A DNA stretch of 64,000 bases, from the NCBI RefSeq assembly GCF_019656455.1, contig NZ_BPMK01000002.1:186001-250000 (forward strand), in the 5' to 3' direction. Of this stretch, positions 1-11,284 are shown in pieces (within the stretch, counting starts at the first letter, position 1; every line of letters begins with the position of its first letter). The notes beneath the pieces are model-generated. The model was not told the DNA's origin and made no database searches. It saw only the letters and a list, made by a program, of their open reading frames with translations. A program made the position numbers and the translations under genes. Origin of the DNA: Noviherbaspirillum aridicola. GTDB taxonomy: Bacteria; Pseudomonadota; Gammaproteobacteria; Burkholderiales; Burkholderiaceae_D.

Positions 1-235
1 CCTCGAAGCGCGCGAGTGCCGCCTTCGCATGTCTGGCCGCGATGTCCATCAGCATGCCGGCGTTCGGGTTGGGCACGCCGGAGCCGGCGTCGGCATAGGC
101 CACGCTGGAGATGCCTGTCACCGCGGCGCCGACGAGATGGGCGCCGCAATCCTCGGCCAGCATCGCTGCCACGCGCATCCGCCGTTCGAGATGCTTCGAT
201 CCATCCACATGCACGAGTATCGTCTTGTAGTCCAT
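1..235 (-). CDS. Universal stress protein (UspA family), N-terminal part, truncated by window edge
   Basis: The minus-strand frame begins at the ATG ending at 235 and runs off the left edge, so only about 78 residues are visible. It opens MDYKTILVHVDGS, the usual first beta strand of the UspA fold (hydrophobic strand followed by a D-x-S step), and continues with an Ala-rich helix and GAHLVGAAVTG as the second strand. UspA-family proteins are small cytoplasmic stress proteins that often bind ATP. The C-terminal G-x2-G-x9-G nucleotide motif lies outside the window, so ATP binding cannot be judged. It is co-directional with the ABC exporter genes 22 bp upstream and may be the last gene of that transcript. 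Confidence 0.8.
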   Translation of the reverse strand, partial: MDYKTILVHVDGSKHLERRMRVAAMLAEDCGAHLVGAAVTGISSVAYADAGSGVPNPNAGMLMDIAARHAKAALARFE

Positions 236-256
236 GCCGGTTCTCCTTGTCGTCGT

Positions 257-1507
257 TCAGCGTGTACCGGTTCCGGTCACGCGCATGCCGTCCCGCATCT
301 GGTTGTTCGGATAGCGTATCACCCTCGTCCCGGGTGCGAGATCCGACAGGATCTGCGCTTCATCCTGGTTGCGCTGGCCGACGCGCACTTCGCGCTCCAT
401 CGCGCGGCCGTCCTCGACCACGAACAGCCGCCAGCTGTCCCCATCGCGGAACAGGCTGCTGCCCGGCACCTTGCGCACCTTGTCTTCGGCCCAGGTCACG
501 ATGCGCGCCTCGACCCGGTAGCCGTCGCCGAGCCGGCCGAGGCTGCCGACGGGATCGGCGATGACATTGACCCGCTGTTCCTCGACGCCGAGTGCGGAAA
601 TCTTGGTGAAGGCGACCGGTTCCACGTGCCGCACCGACGCGCGCAACACTTCCTCGCCGCCCCAGCCTTCGATCAGCACCGGCGCTCCCGGCGTGATCCT
701 GACCGCGTCGGTCGAGAGGACATCGACCACGATCTCATAGCGGCCGGGGTCGCCGATGGTCAGCAGCGGCGTGCCGGCGGCGACGGTGCGCGCGCTCTTC
801 TCGTGGATCTTCAGGACATGGCCATCCACCGGGGAGCTCAGGGTCAGTTGCGGACGGGCCCCGGTGGCCGTGGCGCGCGATGCCAGCAGGGCGGACTCGG
901 CGGCGCGGATGTCGGCGCGCGCGGCCGCTTCGCGTGCGCGCGCCGCTTCGCGCTCGGCGCGCGCCGAGGCCTCGGCGGCGAGCGCCCGGTCCAGCGCCTG
1001 CACCGAGATGAAATTGTTGACGATCAGTTTTTCCACCCGCGCGCGTTCGGTCGCCGCCAGCTGCAGGTCAGCCTCCGCCTTGCGCGCCCGCAGCGACGCC
1101 TCCTGCGCCAGCGCCCGCGCCCCGTCGAGCCGGGCCTGGGCCTCCTGCTGCTGGCGCGGGTCGATCGGCAGCAGGCTGAGCGTGGCGAGTGTCTGCCCCT
1201 TGCTCACCGTGTCGCCTTCGTCGAGCGCGATGCGCTGGACTTCGGCGGCCACCGGCGCGGCCAGCACGTAGCGGTCGTGCGCGCGGACCTGGCCTTCGTG
1301 ATCGATGCTCACCTGCATCGGCCCTTCGCTGACCGTGGCAAGCTCGACCGGCAAGGGCTCCGGCGCGAGCATGAACCACAGGATCAGGCCGATCGCGGCG
1401 GCCGCCGCCAGCAGTTTCAGAAGCTTGCGCAGGCGGGCCGGCTGGCGGCGGGGCGTTGCGCTTGAACGGGCGATATGCACGGGTTCGAGGCGGGAGTCCA
1501 TGGTCAC
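257..1507 (-). CDS. HlyD-type periplasmic adaptor (membrane fusion protein) of an ABC exporter
   Basis: A 416-residue protein with a short cytoplasmic N-terminus, one membrane anchor at about residues 28-46, a first lipoyl half (SIDHEGQVRA), a long Ala/Arg/Glu-rich coiled coil at about 110-210, a second lipoyl half (SSPVDGHVLKI) and a beta-barrel region ending near MRDGMRVTG. This is the order of HlyD/MacA adaptors, which link an inner-membrane pump to an outer-membrane channel. The likely start is a GTG whose bases overlap the TGA of the permease gene (GTGA), so translation is probably coupled; an ATG six bases downstream is an alternative. No TolC-type channel gene is visible beside it. The substrate is unknown. 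Confidence 0.88.
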   Translation of the reverse strand: MTMDSRLEPVHIARSSATPRRQPARLRKLLKLLAAAAAIGLILWFMLAPEPLPVELATVSEGPMQVSIDHEGQVRAHDRYVLAAPVAAEVQRIALDEGDTVSKGQTLATLSLLPIDPRQQQEAQARLDGARALAQEASLRARKAEADLQLAATERARVEKLIVNNFISVQALDRALAAEASARAEREAARAREAAARADIRAAESALLASRATATGARPQLTLSSPVDGHVLKIHEKSARTVAAGTPLLTIGDPGRYEIVVDVLSTDAVRITPGAPVLIEGWGGEEVLRASVRHVEPVAFTKISALGVEEQRVNVIADPVGSLGRLGDGYRVEARIVTWAEDKVRKVPGSSLFRDGDSWRLFVVEDGRAMEREVRVGQRNQDEAQILSDLAPGTRVIRYPNNQMRDGMRVTGTGTR

Positions 1508-3878
1508 TCTCTCGTCTTGAGTACTTCGATCAGATCCAGCGATTGCAGCTTGCGCCAGACCAGGAGGCCGGAAACGACGGCGGCGGCCAGGACGACGGCC
1601 GCCGACGTCAGGAAGGTGCGGGTGCTGACCACCAGCGGAATGCGGAACAGTTCCTGGCTCAGCAGCGCGGCGATGAGCGCCGACAGGCCGTAGCCGAGCA
1701 GGCAGCCGAGCGGAATCGCCGCCAGCGTCAGCAATGCCTGTTCGCCGAGCAGCATGCGCCCGACCTCGGCGCGCGTGAAGCCGAGTATGCGCAGGCTGGC
1801 GAGTTCCAGCGCATGTTCCGACAGGCCGATGCGTGCGGAGTTGTAGACCACGCCGATGGCGATGACGCAGGCGAAGGTGACCAGCACCATGGTGTTGATC
1901 TTCATGTTCTCCGCCACGGTGGCGAGGAAGCTGTTGATGGTCGCTTCCCGCAGCGTCACGCTGGCGACGGCCGGCAATTCCTTGAGCCGCCGGTAGAGCG
2001 TCTCGCGCTGCGGCGCGTCGACCGCGAGGAAGGCGCCGGACGCCGCCGGCGGAACCGCCTGCAGGCGCGCGAGCGCATTGCGGTCCATGTAGGAGAACAT
2101 GCCGATCGGTTCGTCGATGATCATGGCCACCGGCACCGGCTTCACCAGCCGCTCGCCGTCGAGGAACTCGACGCTGATGCGGTCGCCCGCGCGCGCGCCG
2201 AGGGTCTCCGCCAGCCGCTTGCCGAGCACGAGACCGTCCCGCGGCAGCGTCACCGGGCGTTCCTGCTCATCCAGTACCAGCCGCAATTCGCGCTTTTCGG
2301 GGAGGCCGAGTATCACCGTCTTCTTCGTGAAATGGCGATGGCGCAGGCGGACCGGCGCCTGGTGAAAGGTTTCGACACGGGTCACGCCGGGCAGCGCCGC
2401 GAGCGAGTAGCCGACCGAGGCATCGCGCTGCTGGTTGAAGCTGAGCTGCACATCGTCGCGCTGAGCGACATGAAACTGCAGGCGGATGATTTCGTCGAGC
2501 GCGTCGAAGGTGAACTGCCCGGTCACCAGCAGCGCCACCGCCAGCGACAGGCCGAGCACCGACATCATCGCCTTCAGCGGTCGCCTTTCGAGATTGCGCA
2601 GCACGATCCGCAGCGGCAGCGCCATGAAGCGTTGCAGCCCGAGCCGCTCCAGCGGCCCCTGCGTATAGCGCGCCGGCGACTCCGGCCGCATCGCCTCCGC
2701 GGGCTGCAGCGCGAGCACCTTGCGCACGGCCAGCAGCGCGCCGCCGCCCGCCGTCAGGAAGGCCACGGCCAGCGAGGTGGACAGGGTGAATCCCGACAGC
2801 GAAAACTCGAGCTGCGGAAAGTGGTAGAAATTGGCGTACAGCCCCGCCAGCCCCTTGCCCAGCCAGACGCCGAGCGCGATGCCGAGCGCCGCACCAATCA
2901 GTATGGTGATCAGCGCGAACTTCATGTAATGCGCGGCGACCTCGGCGCGGCTGTAGCCGAAGCTCTTGAGCAGGGCGATCTGCGCGCGCTGCAGCGCCGT
3001 CGTGCGCAGCAGCACGTTATGCGTGAGGAAGGCGACCACGCCGAGGAAAATCGCCGGCACCACCGTGCTGGTGACCTTGTTCTGCTCCAGTTCGTCTTCG
3101 AGGAAGCTGTGCGAGAGCTGCTCGTCGCGGCCGTAGGCGCCGAGCGAGCCCCAGGGCGCGAGCAGCTGGTCGAGCTTCTCGATCACCGCCTGCCCGCCCG
3201 CCTGCGGCGCCAGCGTCAGCACCAGGTCATTGAAGCTGTCGCGCATGTCGAGCGCCGCCGCCACCGCCTCGCGTTCCATCCACAGCACGCCGAAGCGGCG
3301 GTTGTCGGGAAAGCCGCCGCCCTTCATCTCGTTGATGTATTCGGGCGATATCGCGATGCCGACGATGCGCAGCGTCTCCTTGCGCCCGTTGATGACGGCG
3401 GCCAGGGTGCTTCCCGGCCGGAGTGCGTTGGCGGCGGCAAAGGCTTCGCTCACCAGGACTTCGTTGCCGCTGTCGCGCTGTGGCAGGCGTCCGCTGCGCA
3501 GATGGGGGCGATTCAGTCCGCGTCCCTGTTCGCGCGGCAGCGAGACGATGCGGCCGCTCGCCGGTTCCGTCAGCCCCGGGACGTCGAGCGATACGTCGAA
3601 CACGACGCGGCCCTCCGCCTCGTTCACGCCGGGCAGCTCGCGGATCGCCGGCAGCAGCGACTCCGGCGCGCGCTTGAGGGTGGCGAAGACGTCGGCGAAC
3701 CGGTATTGCTCGTAGTAGGCGTCGCGGGTGGAGAGCAGTGCCTCATAGCCGCTGCGCATGGTGACGAAACTGGCGATGCCGCACATGGCCACCGCGGCGA
3801 TCGCGGCGGCCTGCCCGCGCATGCGCCAGAGGTCGCGCAGCAGCTTGCGGTCCAGCGGACGCAGCAGGGCAGACAGGC

Positions 3879-3885
<7 letters not shown>
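1504..3885 (-). CDS. ABC transporter permease with two FtsX domains
   Basis: A 793-residue membrane protein with an N-terminal membrane segment at about residues 25-45, a large extracytoplasmic domain, and two separate FtsX-type permease domains, the first near 270-395 and the second near 670-790 (ending in [14 protein letters not shown]). The duplicated FtsX layout is that of exporter/mechanotransmission permeases related to LolC/MacB rather than of importers. It starts with GTG, overlaps the end of the ATPase gene by 7 bp and overlaps the adaptor gene by 4 bp, so ATPase, permease and adaptor form one tightly coupled operon. What it exports cannot be read from the sequence. Confidence 0.87.
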
Positions 3886-4625
<740 letters not shown>

Positions 4626-4651
4626 GCTATCCGCCTCGACCTCAAATTTGT

Positions 4652-4695
4652 TTGATTCACATCAATTTGTACAGGGCAGGCTTAAAAGCTACACT
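4652..4695 (+). promoter_or_regulatory. FNR/Anr-type box and -10 element upstream of the chemoreceptor gene
   Basis: TTGAT-TCAC-ATCAA at 4652-4665 matches the FNR/Anr consensus TTGAT-N4-ATCAA at all ten defined positions. A TACACT hexamer at 4690-4695 is a reasonable -10; its centre is 34 bp from the centre of the box, close to the class II FNR geometry in which the site overlaps the -35 region. Transcription would start near 4701, leaving a leader of about 54 nt. A CRP-family regulator other than FNR could use the same site. Confidence 0.6.
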
Positions 4696-4754
4696 TGCGC
4701 TACTTATTGCACTTTCTTTGTGGCAATATAAAAACAAGAACTTCAGGAGGCGAC

Positions 4755-6314
4755 ATGAAAGCTATCAGCAGACCCCGGCTGCGCATGCTCGGCGCGATCG
4801 CGGCTTCGGTGGCCGCTGGGGCGGGCATCACCGAGGGCGCGGCGTGGGCGCTGGGGGCCGGCGCACAGCCCGCGCTGGCGGGTGCCTCGTCGGCGCTGGT
4901 CGCCATGGGCCTGTTCGCTCTGCTGAACGGACGCCGCGGCGATGCGCTCGCGCCGATGGAGCGCATGGGCGGGGAGGTCGACCACATCATGATCGGCGCC
5001 GCGGAAACCTCCCACTTCATCGACATCATCAAGAAAAACGTCGACCAGGACCTGCAGGCCACCGTCGAGATCGCCGGCCAGGCCGAGGACGCCGCGCAGA
5101 GCACGGCGGGCATGGCCGACAACGCCGGTCGCGCGGCCGAGGTCGCGGCCCGGGTACGCAGCGAAAGCGTGGCGGGCCGGGCCGAAGTCGATCGGGGCCT
5201 GCAGGAGATCAGCGGCGCGCGGGAGGATGCGCAGGCAGCGTCGGGCGTGATGAGCGAGCTGCAGGAAAAGGCGCGCCGCATTCACATGGTGACCGAGGTG
5301 ATCAATGAAATCGCCATGCGCACCAACCTGCTCGCGCTCAATGCCTCGATCGAGGCGGCGCGCGCGGGCGAGCACGGCCGCGGTTTCGCCGTCGTCGCCG
5401 GCGAGGTCCGGCAGCTGGCGCAGCGGACCAAGTCGGCGACCGACGATATCGGTCACATCGTGCGCGAAATCAATGAAAAGGCGGAGCACGCGGCGGTCGG
5501 CATGTCGCGGCTGGCGGAACGGGTCAGCCAGGCGGCGCGCAACGTGGAAAGCGTGCACGGCATGCTGGAAAACATCGACCGCTCGGCCAGCCAGTCGGAA
5601 AGCGAGATCCAGCGCATCGCCGAAGCCTCGCGCGACCATGTCGACATGACGCGTTCGATCGCTGACGCGATCGCACGCATCCGCGACCGCATCGTCGCCA
5701 CCGAGGATGAACTGCCGCGCGTGACGCGCTCGGCGATGATCGTATGCGAGCGCGGCGAAACCCTGGTGGATGCGCTGGCGGCATGCGAAGTCGCGACCGC
5801 ACACGATGCGATCCGGGAGACGGCCCAGGCAGCCGCCGCGGCCGTCGGCAAGCTGTTCGAGCAGGCGATCGCCCAGGGCCAGATCACCGAGGCGGCGCTG
5901 TTCGACCGCAGCTACAAGCCGATCCCGAACACCAATCCGCAGAAGCACTCGTCCGCCTTCGATGCCTTCACCGACCGCGTGCTGCCGCCGCTGCAGGAAC
6001 GCATACTGGAAGAGATGCCGCACCTGGCCTATGCCGGCGCCGTCGACAACAACGGTTATTTCCCGACCCACAACCGCAAGTATTCACAGCCGCTGACGGG
6101 CAACTACGAGACCGATCTGGTCAACAACCGCACCAAGCGCATCTTCACCGACCGCACCGGCAAGCGCTGCGGGTCCAACACCAAGCCCTTCCTGCTGCAG
6201 ACCTACAAGCGCGACACCGGGGAAGTGATGCACGACCTGTCGGCGCCGATCTACGTCCACGGCCGCCACTGGGGCGGCTTCCGCATCGGCTACCGGTCGG
6301 CGGAACAAAACTGA
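4755..6314 (+). CDS. Methyl-accepting chemotaxis protein with C-terminal sensor-like region
   Basis: The ATG at 4755 follows AGGAGG with a short spacer, giving 519 residues. Two closely spaced hydrophobic segments (about 10-28 and 33-53) form a membrane hairpin with almost no periplasmic loop. The signalling hairpin lies near residues 150-250, with tip [19 protein letters not shown] and [14 protein letters not shown]. About 130 residues follow the signalling domain (from about [10 protein letters not shown] to FRIGYRS) and resemble a small PAS/Cache-like fold seen at the C-terminus of some betaproteobacterial receptors. The receptor therefore probably senses a cytoplasmic or membrane-borne cue. 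No cheA, cheW or cheY is nearby. It converges on zwf with a 4-bp gap. Confidence 0.9.
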   Translation: MKAISRPRLRMLGAIAASVAAGAGITEGAAWALGAGAQPALAGASSALVAMGLFALLNGRRGDALAPMERMGGEVDHIMIGAAETSHFIDIIKKNVDQDLQATVEIAGQAEDAAQSTAGMADNAGRAAEVAARVRSESVAGRAEVDRGLQEISGAREDAQAASGVMSELQEKARRIHMVTEVINEIAMRTNLLALNASIEAARAGEHGRGFAVVAGEVRQLAQRTKSATDDIGHIVREINEKAEHAAVGMSRLAERVSQAARNVESVHGMLENIDRSASQSESEIQRIAEASRDHVDMTRSIADAIARIRDRIVATEDELPRVTRSAMIVCERGETLVDALAACEVATAHDAIRETAQAAAAAVGKLFEQAIAQGQITEAALFDRSYKPIPNTNPQKHSSAFDAFTDRVLPPLQERILEEMPHLAYAGAVDNNGYFPTHNRKYSQPLTGNYETDLVNNRTKRIFTDRTGKRCGSNTKPFLLQTYKRDTGEVMHDLSAPIYVHGRHWGGFRIGYRSAEQN

Positions 6315-6318
6315 GCGG

Positions 6319-7788
<1,470 letters not shown>

Positions 7789-8119
7789 AGAAGTGTGCGG
7801 TGAGTAGGAATTGTTGCCCGGGGCGGGCCGTTCATTCTACAAGAGCCGCGCCGTCCGGCAGACAGGCGCCCGGCCGGACCTTCGCATCCCTTCTGTTGAT
7901 GATTCGCAACTTGCCCGGCTTGCGGCCCGCTTAAGGTAAGGGGGCTTTTGCGTATTTCCCTAGGAAGCACTTTTTCGCCCGACGTTCCGCCTGCCTGCTG
8001 GCTGGCGCCGCCGGGCGTTTTCTTTTGCCCGTCCCGGCACCAAAAGCTTGCAATAAATCAATCCTTCTATTTTTCTGTCTGGCAACATGGCCCGACAGCA
8101 CGACGGATCGAGGTGAGCC
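7789..8119. other. 331-bp intergenic region without a recognised gene
   Basis: This stretch lies between the divergent starts of zwf (minus) and a small zinc-ribbon-like gene (plus). It should hold both promoters. The right half (about 8040-8090) is AT-rich relative to its surroundings, as promoters often are, but no hexamer pair with good spacing stands out. No tRNA, small RNA terminator or repeat was recognised. Confidence 0.5.
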
Positions 8120-8368
8120 ATGCCGAACAACCCGAATCAATCCCACGGGATCGAGCGCTGCCCAAGCATGCTTTGTGGCCGGCCCTTCCAGGTCAATCGT
8201 TTCCAGGCTAGCCTTTCGGCGCGGACGACGCCCGGCCAGATCACCTGTCCGCATTGCGGGCTGCTGATCAGCGGTCCGTCCGACTCCATCTTTCTTGCCC
8301 ACGCGCTGTTGCCGAGTGAAGAAGTCGCCTTCCTGGCAAAGGAGACAACCGGCACGGCCCAGACCTGA
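8120..8368 (+). CDS. Small hypothetical protein with CxxC zinc-ribbon-like motif
   Basis: An 82-residue product whose ATG follows GAGGTGAG at a usable spacing. It contains ERCPSMLCGRPF at about 13-24 and TCPHCG near 41-46, so four cysteines sit in two C-P knuckles that could bind one zinc ion. There is no membrane segment or signal peptide. I do not recognise a named family. It could be a small regulatory or stress protein; the codon pattern and start signal favour a real gene, but length alone does not prove it. Confidence 0.5.
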   Translation: MPNNPNQSHGIERCPSMLCGRPFQVNRFQASLSARTTPGQITCPHCGLLISGPSDSIFLAHALLPSEEVAFLAKETTGTAQT

Positions 8369-8492
8369 GCGGGCGAATTAGCCGGTTTTCAACTGCGGTG
8401 ATTTTGCCGCCGAGAATTTCATTCCGCACGGAACCTTTTCCGCGCTGAAATCTCAGAGTGTTGCGTTGAGTTACAAATAGACGCAAATCACG

Positions 8493-8771
8493 ATGGGAAG
8501 CTCAGCTTTGAAATTGATTGCAACAACAGGTAAAGGCTTGCGGGTGATTGCAGCATTGCCGCTTGCTGCGATGGTTTTGTCGGGCTGCGGCGGTGGATCG
8601 GCTTATGAACAGGATGCCGGTCTCGCTGCGGGACCGGGCAAGGCATCCATGGCGGCCAAGACAGGATTGCGCGCGCCGAACCAGGGGGATTTCAATCCCG
8701 ACATCTGGAACGAGCACAAATGGTACGAATGCGACTGCAGTCGCGACCCTTCCAAGCCTCTCGGGAGCTGA
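8493..8771 (+). CDS. Small putative lipoprotein
   Basis: A 92-residue product with a basic n-region, a hydrophobic segment (VIAALPLAAMVLSGC) and a lipobox LSGC that would make Cys31 the acylated N-terminus of a mature protein of about 60 residues. The mature part is polar and ends with an unusual YECDCSRDPSK segment carrying two cysteines. No family is recognised. Its TGA directly abuts the stop codon of the convergent dedA-like gene. Confidence 0.6.
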   Translation: MGSSALKLIATTGKGLRVIAALPLAAMVLSGCGGGSAYEQDAGLAAGPGKASMAAKTGLRAPNQGDFNPDIWNEHKWYECDCSRDPSKPLGS

Positions 8772-9353
8772 TCAGTCGCGCCGCGCGCGCTGCGGCGCCA
8801 GCCGCCTGCGCCGCGACACGATGATCAGCAGCGAACTGCCGAGCAGCAGCGCCGCCAGCAGCGTGAGCTGCGCCGCATCGCGCTCCAGCGCCGCGAGCAT
8901 TTCATCCAGCAGGCGTCCGAGGCCGAGGCCGGCAGCGGTCACCGTGGACGCCCAGATCAGCGCGCCGATGAAATCGAGCGCAAGAAAGCGCGCGGGCGAC
9001 ATGCGGCTCATGCCGAGCGCGATCAGTCCCGCTACCCGCAATCCGTAGAGGAATCGCAGGGACAGCACCAGCAGCACCTGGTGCTTTTCCAGCAGCGCGT
9101 CGACCCGGTCCTTGCGCGCGACGAGCGACGGGCAGCGTGCGAGCATCGCGGGACCGTAGCGGCGCCCACCGAAGAAATAGGGCTGGTCGCCGAGAAAGCT
9201 GAAGAGCGCCGCCAACAGGAACACCACGGGCAGGACGAGGTGGCCGTGGTAGGCCGCGACCGTACCGGCGAGCAGCACTGCCTCCCCTTCGAAGAAGCTG
9301 CCGACCGCGATCGCGAGATAGCCGTACTGGTGGATCAGGAGAGAAATATCCAT
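8772..9353 (-). CDS. DedA family membrane protein
   Basis: The start is placed at the ATG ending at 9353 (MDISLLIHQYGYLAIAVGSFFEGE), giving 193 residues. The open frame extends much further upstream, but that part is antisense to ku and lacks protein-like character. The product has the DedA (SNARE-associated) signature: an early FFEGE acidic motif, a re-entrant region around GDQPYFFGGRRYG and the basic motif RFLYGLRVAG. DedA proteins are inner-membrane proteins linked to membrane-lipid and proton-motive-force homeostasis; several flip undecaprenyl phosphate or phosphatidylethanolamine. The substrate is unassigned here. Confidence 0.88.
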   Translation of the reverse strand: MDISLLIHQYGYLAIAVGSFFEGEAVLLAGTVAAYHGHLVLPVVFLLAALFSFLGDQPYFFGGRRYGPAMLARCPSLVARKDRVDALLEKHQVLLVLSLRFLYGLRVAGLIALGMSRMSPARFLALDFIGALIWASTVTAAGLGLGRLLDEMLAALERDAAQLTLLAALLLGSSLLIIVSRRRRLAPQRARRD

Positions 9354-9569
9354 GCCTTGTCCTGGATGACACTGCTTCCATAGAACGTATCGTTCCTCAA
9401 AAGTTGCGATTTTTCCTTGACGAAAATCGCTTGTCCCCCAGTCGGGTACCCTCCGGTTCCCTGCACGGGTTGACTGTTCGCAAAGCAGCGGCTTGTGCTT
9501 CAGGCAATCTCGGCTTGTCGTTCGGACATATCCTGACGGCATAAAAAAAGAAAAGAAGGGGGGCATCAC

Positions 9570-10460
9570 ATGGCTTCTGCGCGCTCGCTGGCCGACCTGA
9601 CGCTGTCGTTCGGCCTGGTTTCCATTCCCGTCAAGGTCTTCTCCGCGACCGAGTCCGGGAACGGCATCCGCTTCAATCTCATTCATCGCGGCTGCGGCTC
9701 CCGCCTGCGCCAGCAATATGTCTGCATCCGCGAGAACGTGCTGGTCGAACGCGCGGAGATGGTCAAGGGCTATCAGTTCGCGCCGGAGCAGTATGTGACC
9801 TTCGACCCGGATGAGCTCAAGACGCTGGAGGAGCAGGGCAGCCACCTGGTCGACATCGTCGGTTTCGTTCCGGCCGGCTCGGTCGATCCCATCTATTTCG
9901 AAAAGGCTTATTACCTGGCGCCGGACAAGCGCGGCGACCGGCCCTACAACCTGCTGCTGGAAGGCATGAGGCAGACCGGTCGCTGCGCCGTCGCGCGCTG
10001 GGCGTGGCATGGCAAGTCGCATGCGGTGCAGCTGCGGCCGGCGCGGGACGGCGGCATCGTGATGCAGGTGCTGCTTTACGGCGATGAGGTGCGCTCGACC
10101 GCGATGCTCAACCTGCCCCGGACCGAGGTCAAGAAATCGGAACTGGACCTGGCGGTGATGCTCATAGAGCAGATCGCGCAGGATGCCTATGACCCTGCCG
10201 CCTTCGAGGACGAGGTGAAGAAGCGCATCGAAGCCGCGATCGAGCAAAAGATCGCGGGCCAGGAAATTACCCTCAGCGCCGAGCCGGAGCGTGCATCGGG
10301 CAATGTGATCGACCTGATGGAGGCGCTGCGCGCCAGCCTGGCGGCGGCGCCCGGTGCCGGTCGCGAAGCGCCGGCGAAGGCGCGCAAGAGCGCCAGGAAA
10401 GCGGCGCCCGCCCCGGCGCCCGCGCCCGCCCCCGCAAGAAAATCCCGGAGCAAGAAATAA
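9570..10460 (+). CDS. ku: Prokaryotic Ku protein, non-homologous end joining
   Basis: A 296-residue homodimeric DNA-end-binding protein. It begins with the conserved SLADLTLSFGLVSIPVKVFSAT, has the Ku beta-barrel core through about residue 250 and ends in an Ala/Pro/Lys-rich tail (APAPAPAPAPARKSRSKK) typical of the DNA-contacting C-terminal extension of bacterial Ku. Ku normally recruits ATP-dependent ligase LigD. No ligD lies in this window, so the partner must be encoded elsewhere if the pathway is complete. A GGGGGG-rich ribosome-binding stretch precedes the ATG. The downstream MerR-TPR gene starts 3 bp after the stop. Confidence 0.95.
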   Translation: MASARSLADLTLSFGLVSIPVKVFSATESGNGIRFNLIHRGCGSRLRQQYVCIRENVLVERAEMVKGYQFAPEQYVTFDPDELKTLEEQGSHLVDIVGFVPAGSVDPIYFEKAYYLAPDKRGDRPYNLLLEGMRQTGRCAVARWAWHGKSHAVQLRPARDGGIVMQVLLYGDEVRSTAMLNLPRTEVKKSELDLAVMLIEQIAQDAYDPAAFEDEVKKRIEAAIEQKIAGQEITLSAEPERASGNVIDLMEALRASLAAAPGAGREAPAKARKSARKAAPAPAPAPAPARKSRSKK

Positions 10461-10462
10461 GC

Positions 10463-11275
10463 ATGCGCAGCTTTACCATCGCCGACGTCGAAAGCAAGTA
10501 CGGCATACGCCGACGCGTGGTATCGGAACTGGTGCGCGAGGGTTTCGTGCGACCCGAGCGCGGCCGCCGTCACGAGTATCGTTTTTCCTTCCAGGACGTG
10601 GTCATGCTGCGCATGGCGCAGGACCTGTTCTCGCTCGGCATCCCGCCGCGCAAGACCTCGCGCTTTTTGCGCCAGCTGCAGCGCGAGCTGCCCGACGCCT
10701 CGGTGGTCGGCACCCGGGTGTCGGCCGCCGGCCGCGAGCTGGTGGTGAGGGAAGACGGCCGGCTGCGCAACGCCGAGGGGCAGCTGGTGATCGACTTCGC
10801 CACGGGCGGTGAAGCCCGGCTCGCCGAGCTGCCGCAGCGCGAGCCGCACCCGGCCACCGCCGGCACCCGTTCCGCCGACGAGTGGTACAACGCCGGCCTG
10901 CTGCTCGACGGCAGCGATCCGCTGGAAGCGATCGAATGCTACCGGCGCGCGATCGAGATGGACCGGCTGCATGCGGATGCCTGGGTCAATCTCGGCTGCC
11001 TGCTGATCGACGGCGCGCAGTACATCGAAGCCTACGCGGTGCTGCAGGAGGCGGTGGTGAACTGCCCGCGCAACGCGCTGCTGCAGTTCAACCTTGGCAT
11101 CGCCTGCGAGGACATCGGCCGCCGCGAGGAGGCGCTGCAGGCGTATTCCGAAGCGCTGCGCATCGATCCGGGCATGGCGGACGCGCACTACAACCTGGCG
11201 CGCCTCTACGAGACGGCCGGCCAGTCCGCGCGCGCCATCCGGCACTACAACGCCTACCGGCGCCTGCAGCGCTGA
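10463..11275 (+). CDS. MerR-like helix-turn-helix protein with TPR repeats
   Basis: A 270-residue protein. Residues 1-75 form a MerR-type winged helix (FTIADVESKYGIRRRVVSELVREG, then RHEYRFSFQDVVMLRMAQDL). About 130-268 are three to four tetratricopeptide repeats (AIECYRRAIEMDRLHADAWVNLG, then ALQAYSEALRIDPGMADAHYNLA). It would combine DNA binding with a protein-interaction scaffold. The gene starts two bases after the ku stop codon, so it is very probably co-transcribed with ku, and a role in controlling or assisting end joining is an inference from that. A non-DNA-binding adaptor remains possible. Confidence 0.75.
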   Translation: MRSFTIADVESKYGIRRRVVSELVREGFVRPERGRRHEYRFSFQDVVMLRMAQDLFSLGIPPRKTSRFLRQLQRELPDASVVGTRVSAAGRELVVREDGRLRNAEGQLVIDFATGGEARLAELPQREPHPATAGTRSADEWYNAGLLLDGSDPLEAIECYRRAIEMDRLHADAWVNLGCLLIDGAQYIEAYAVLQEAVVNCPRNALLQFNLGIACEDIGRREEALQAYSEALRIDPGMADAHYNLARLYETAGQSARAIRHYNAYRRLQR

Positions 11276-11284
11276 CGCGCCGCC

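Noticed and set aside
8772-10247. A 491-codon reading of the DedA gene with a long N-terminal extension.
   Set aside because: The extension is antisense to ku and lacks membrane or domain features; the ATG ending at 9353 gives a normal-length DedA protein.
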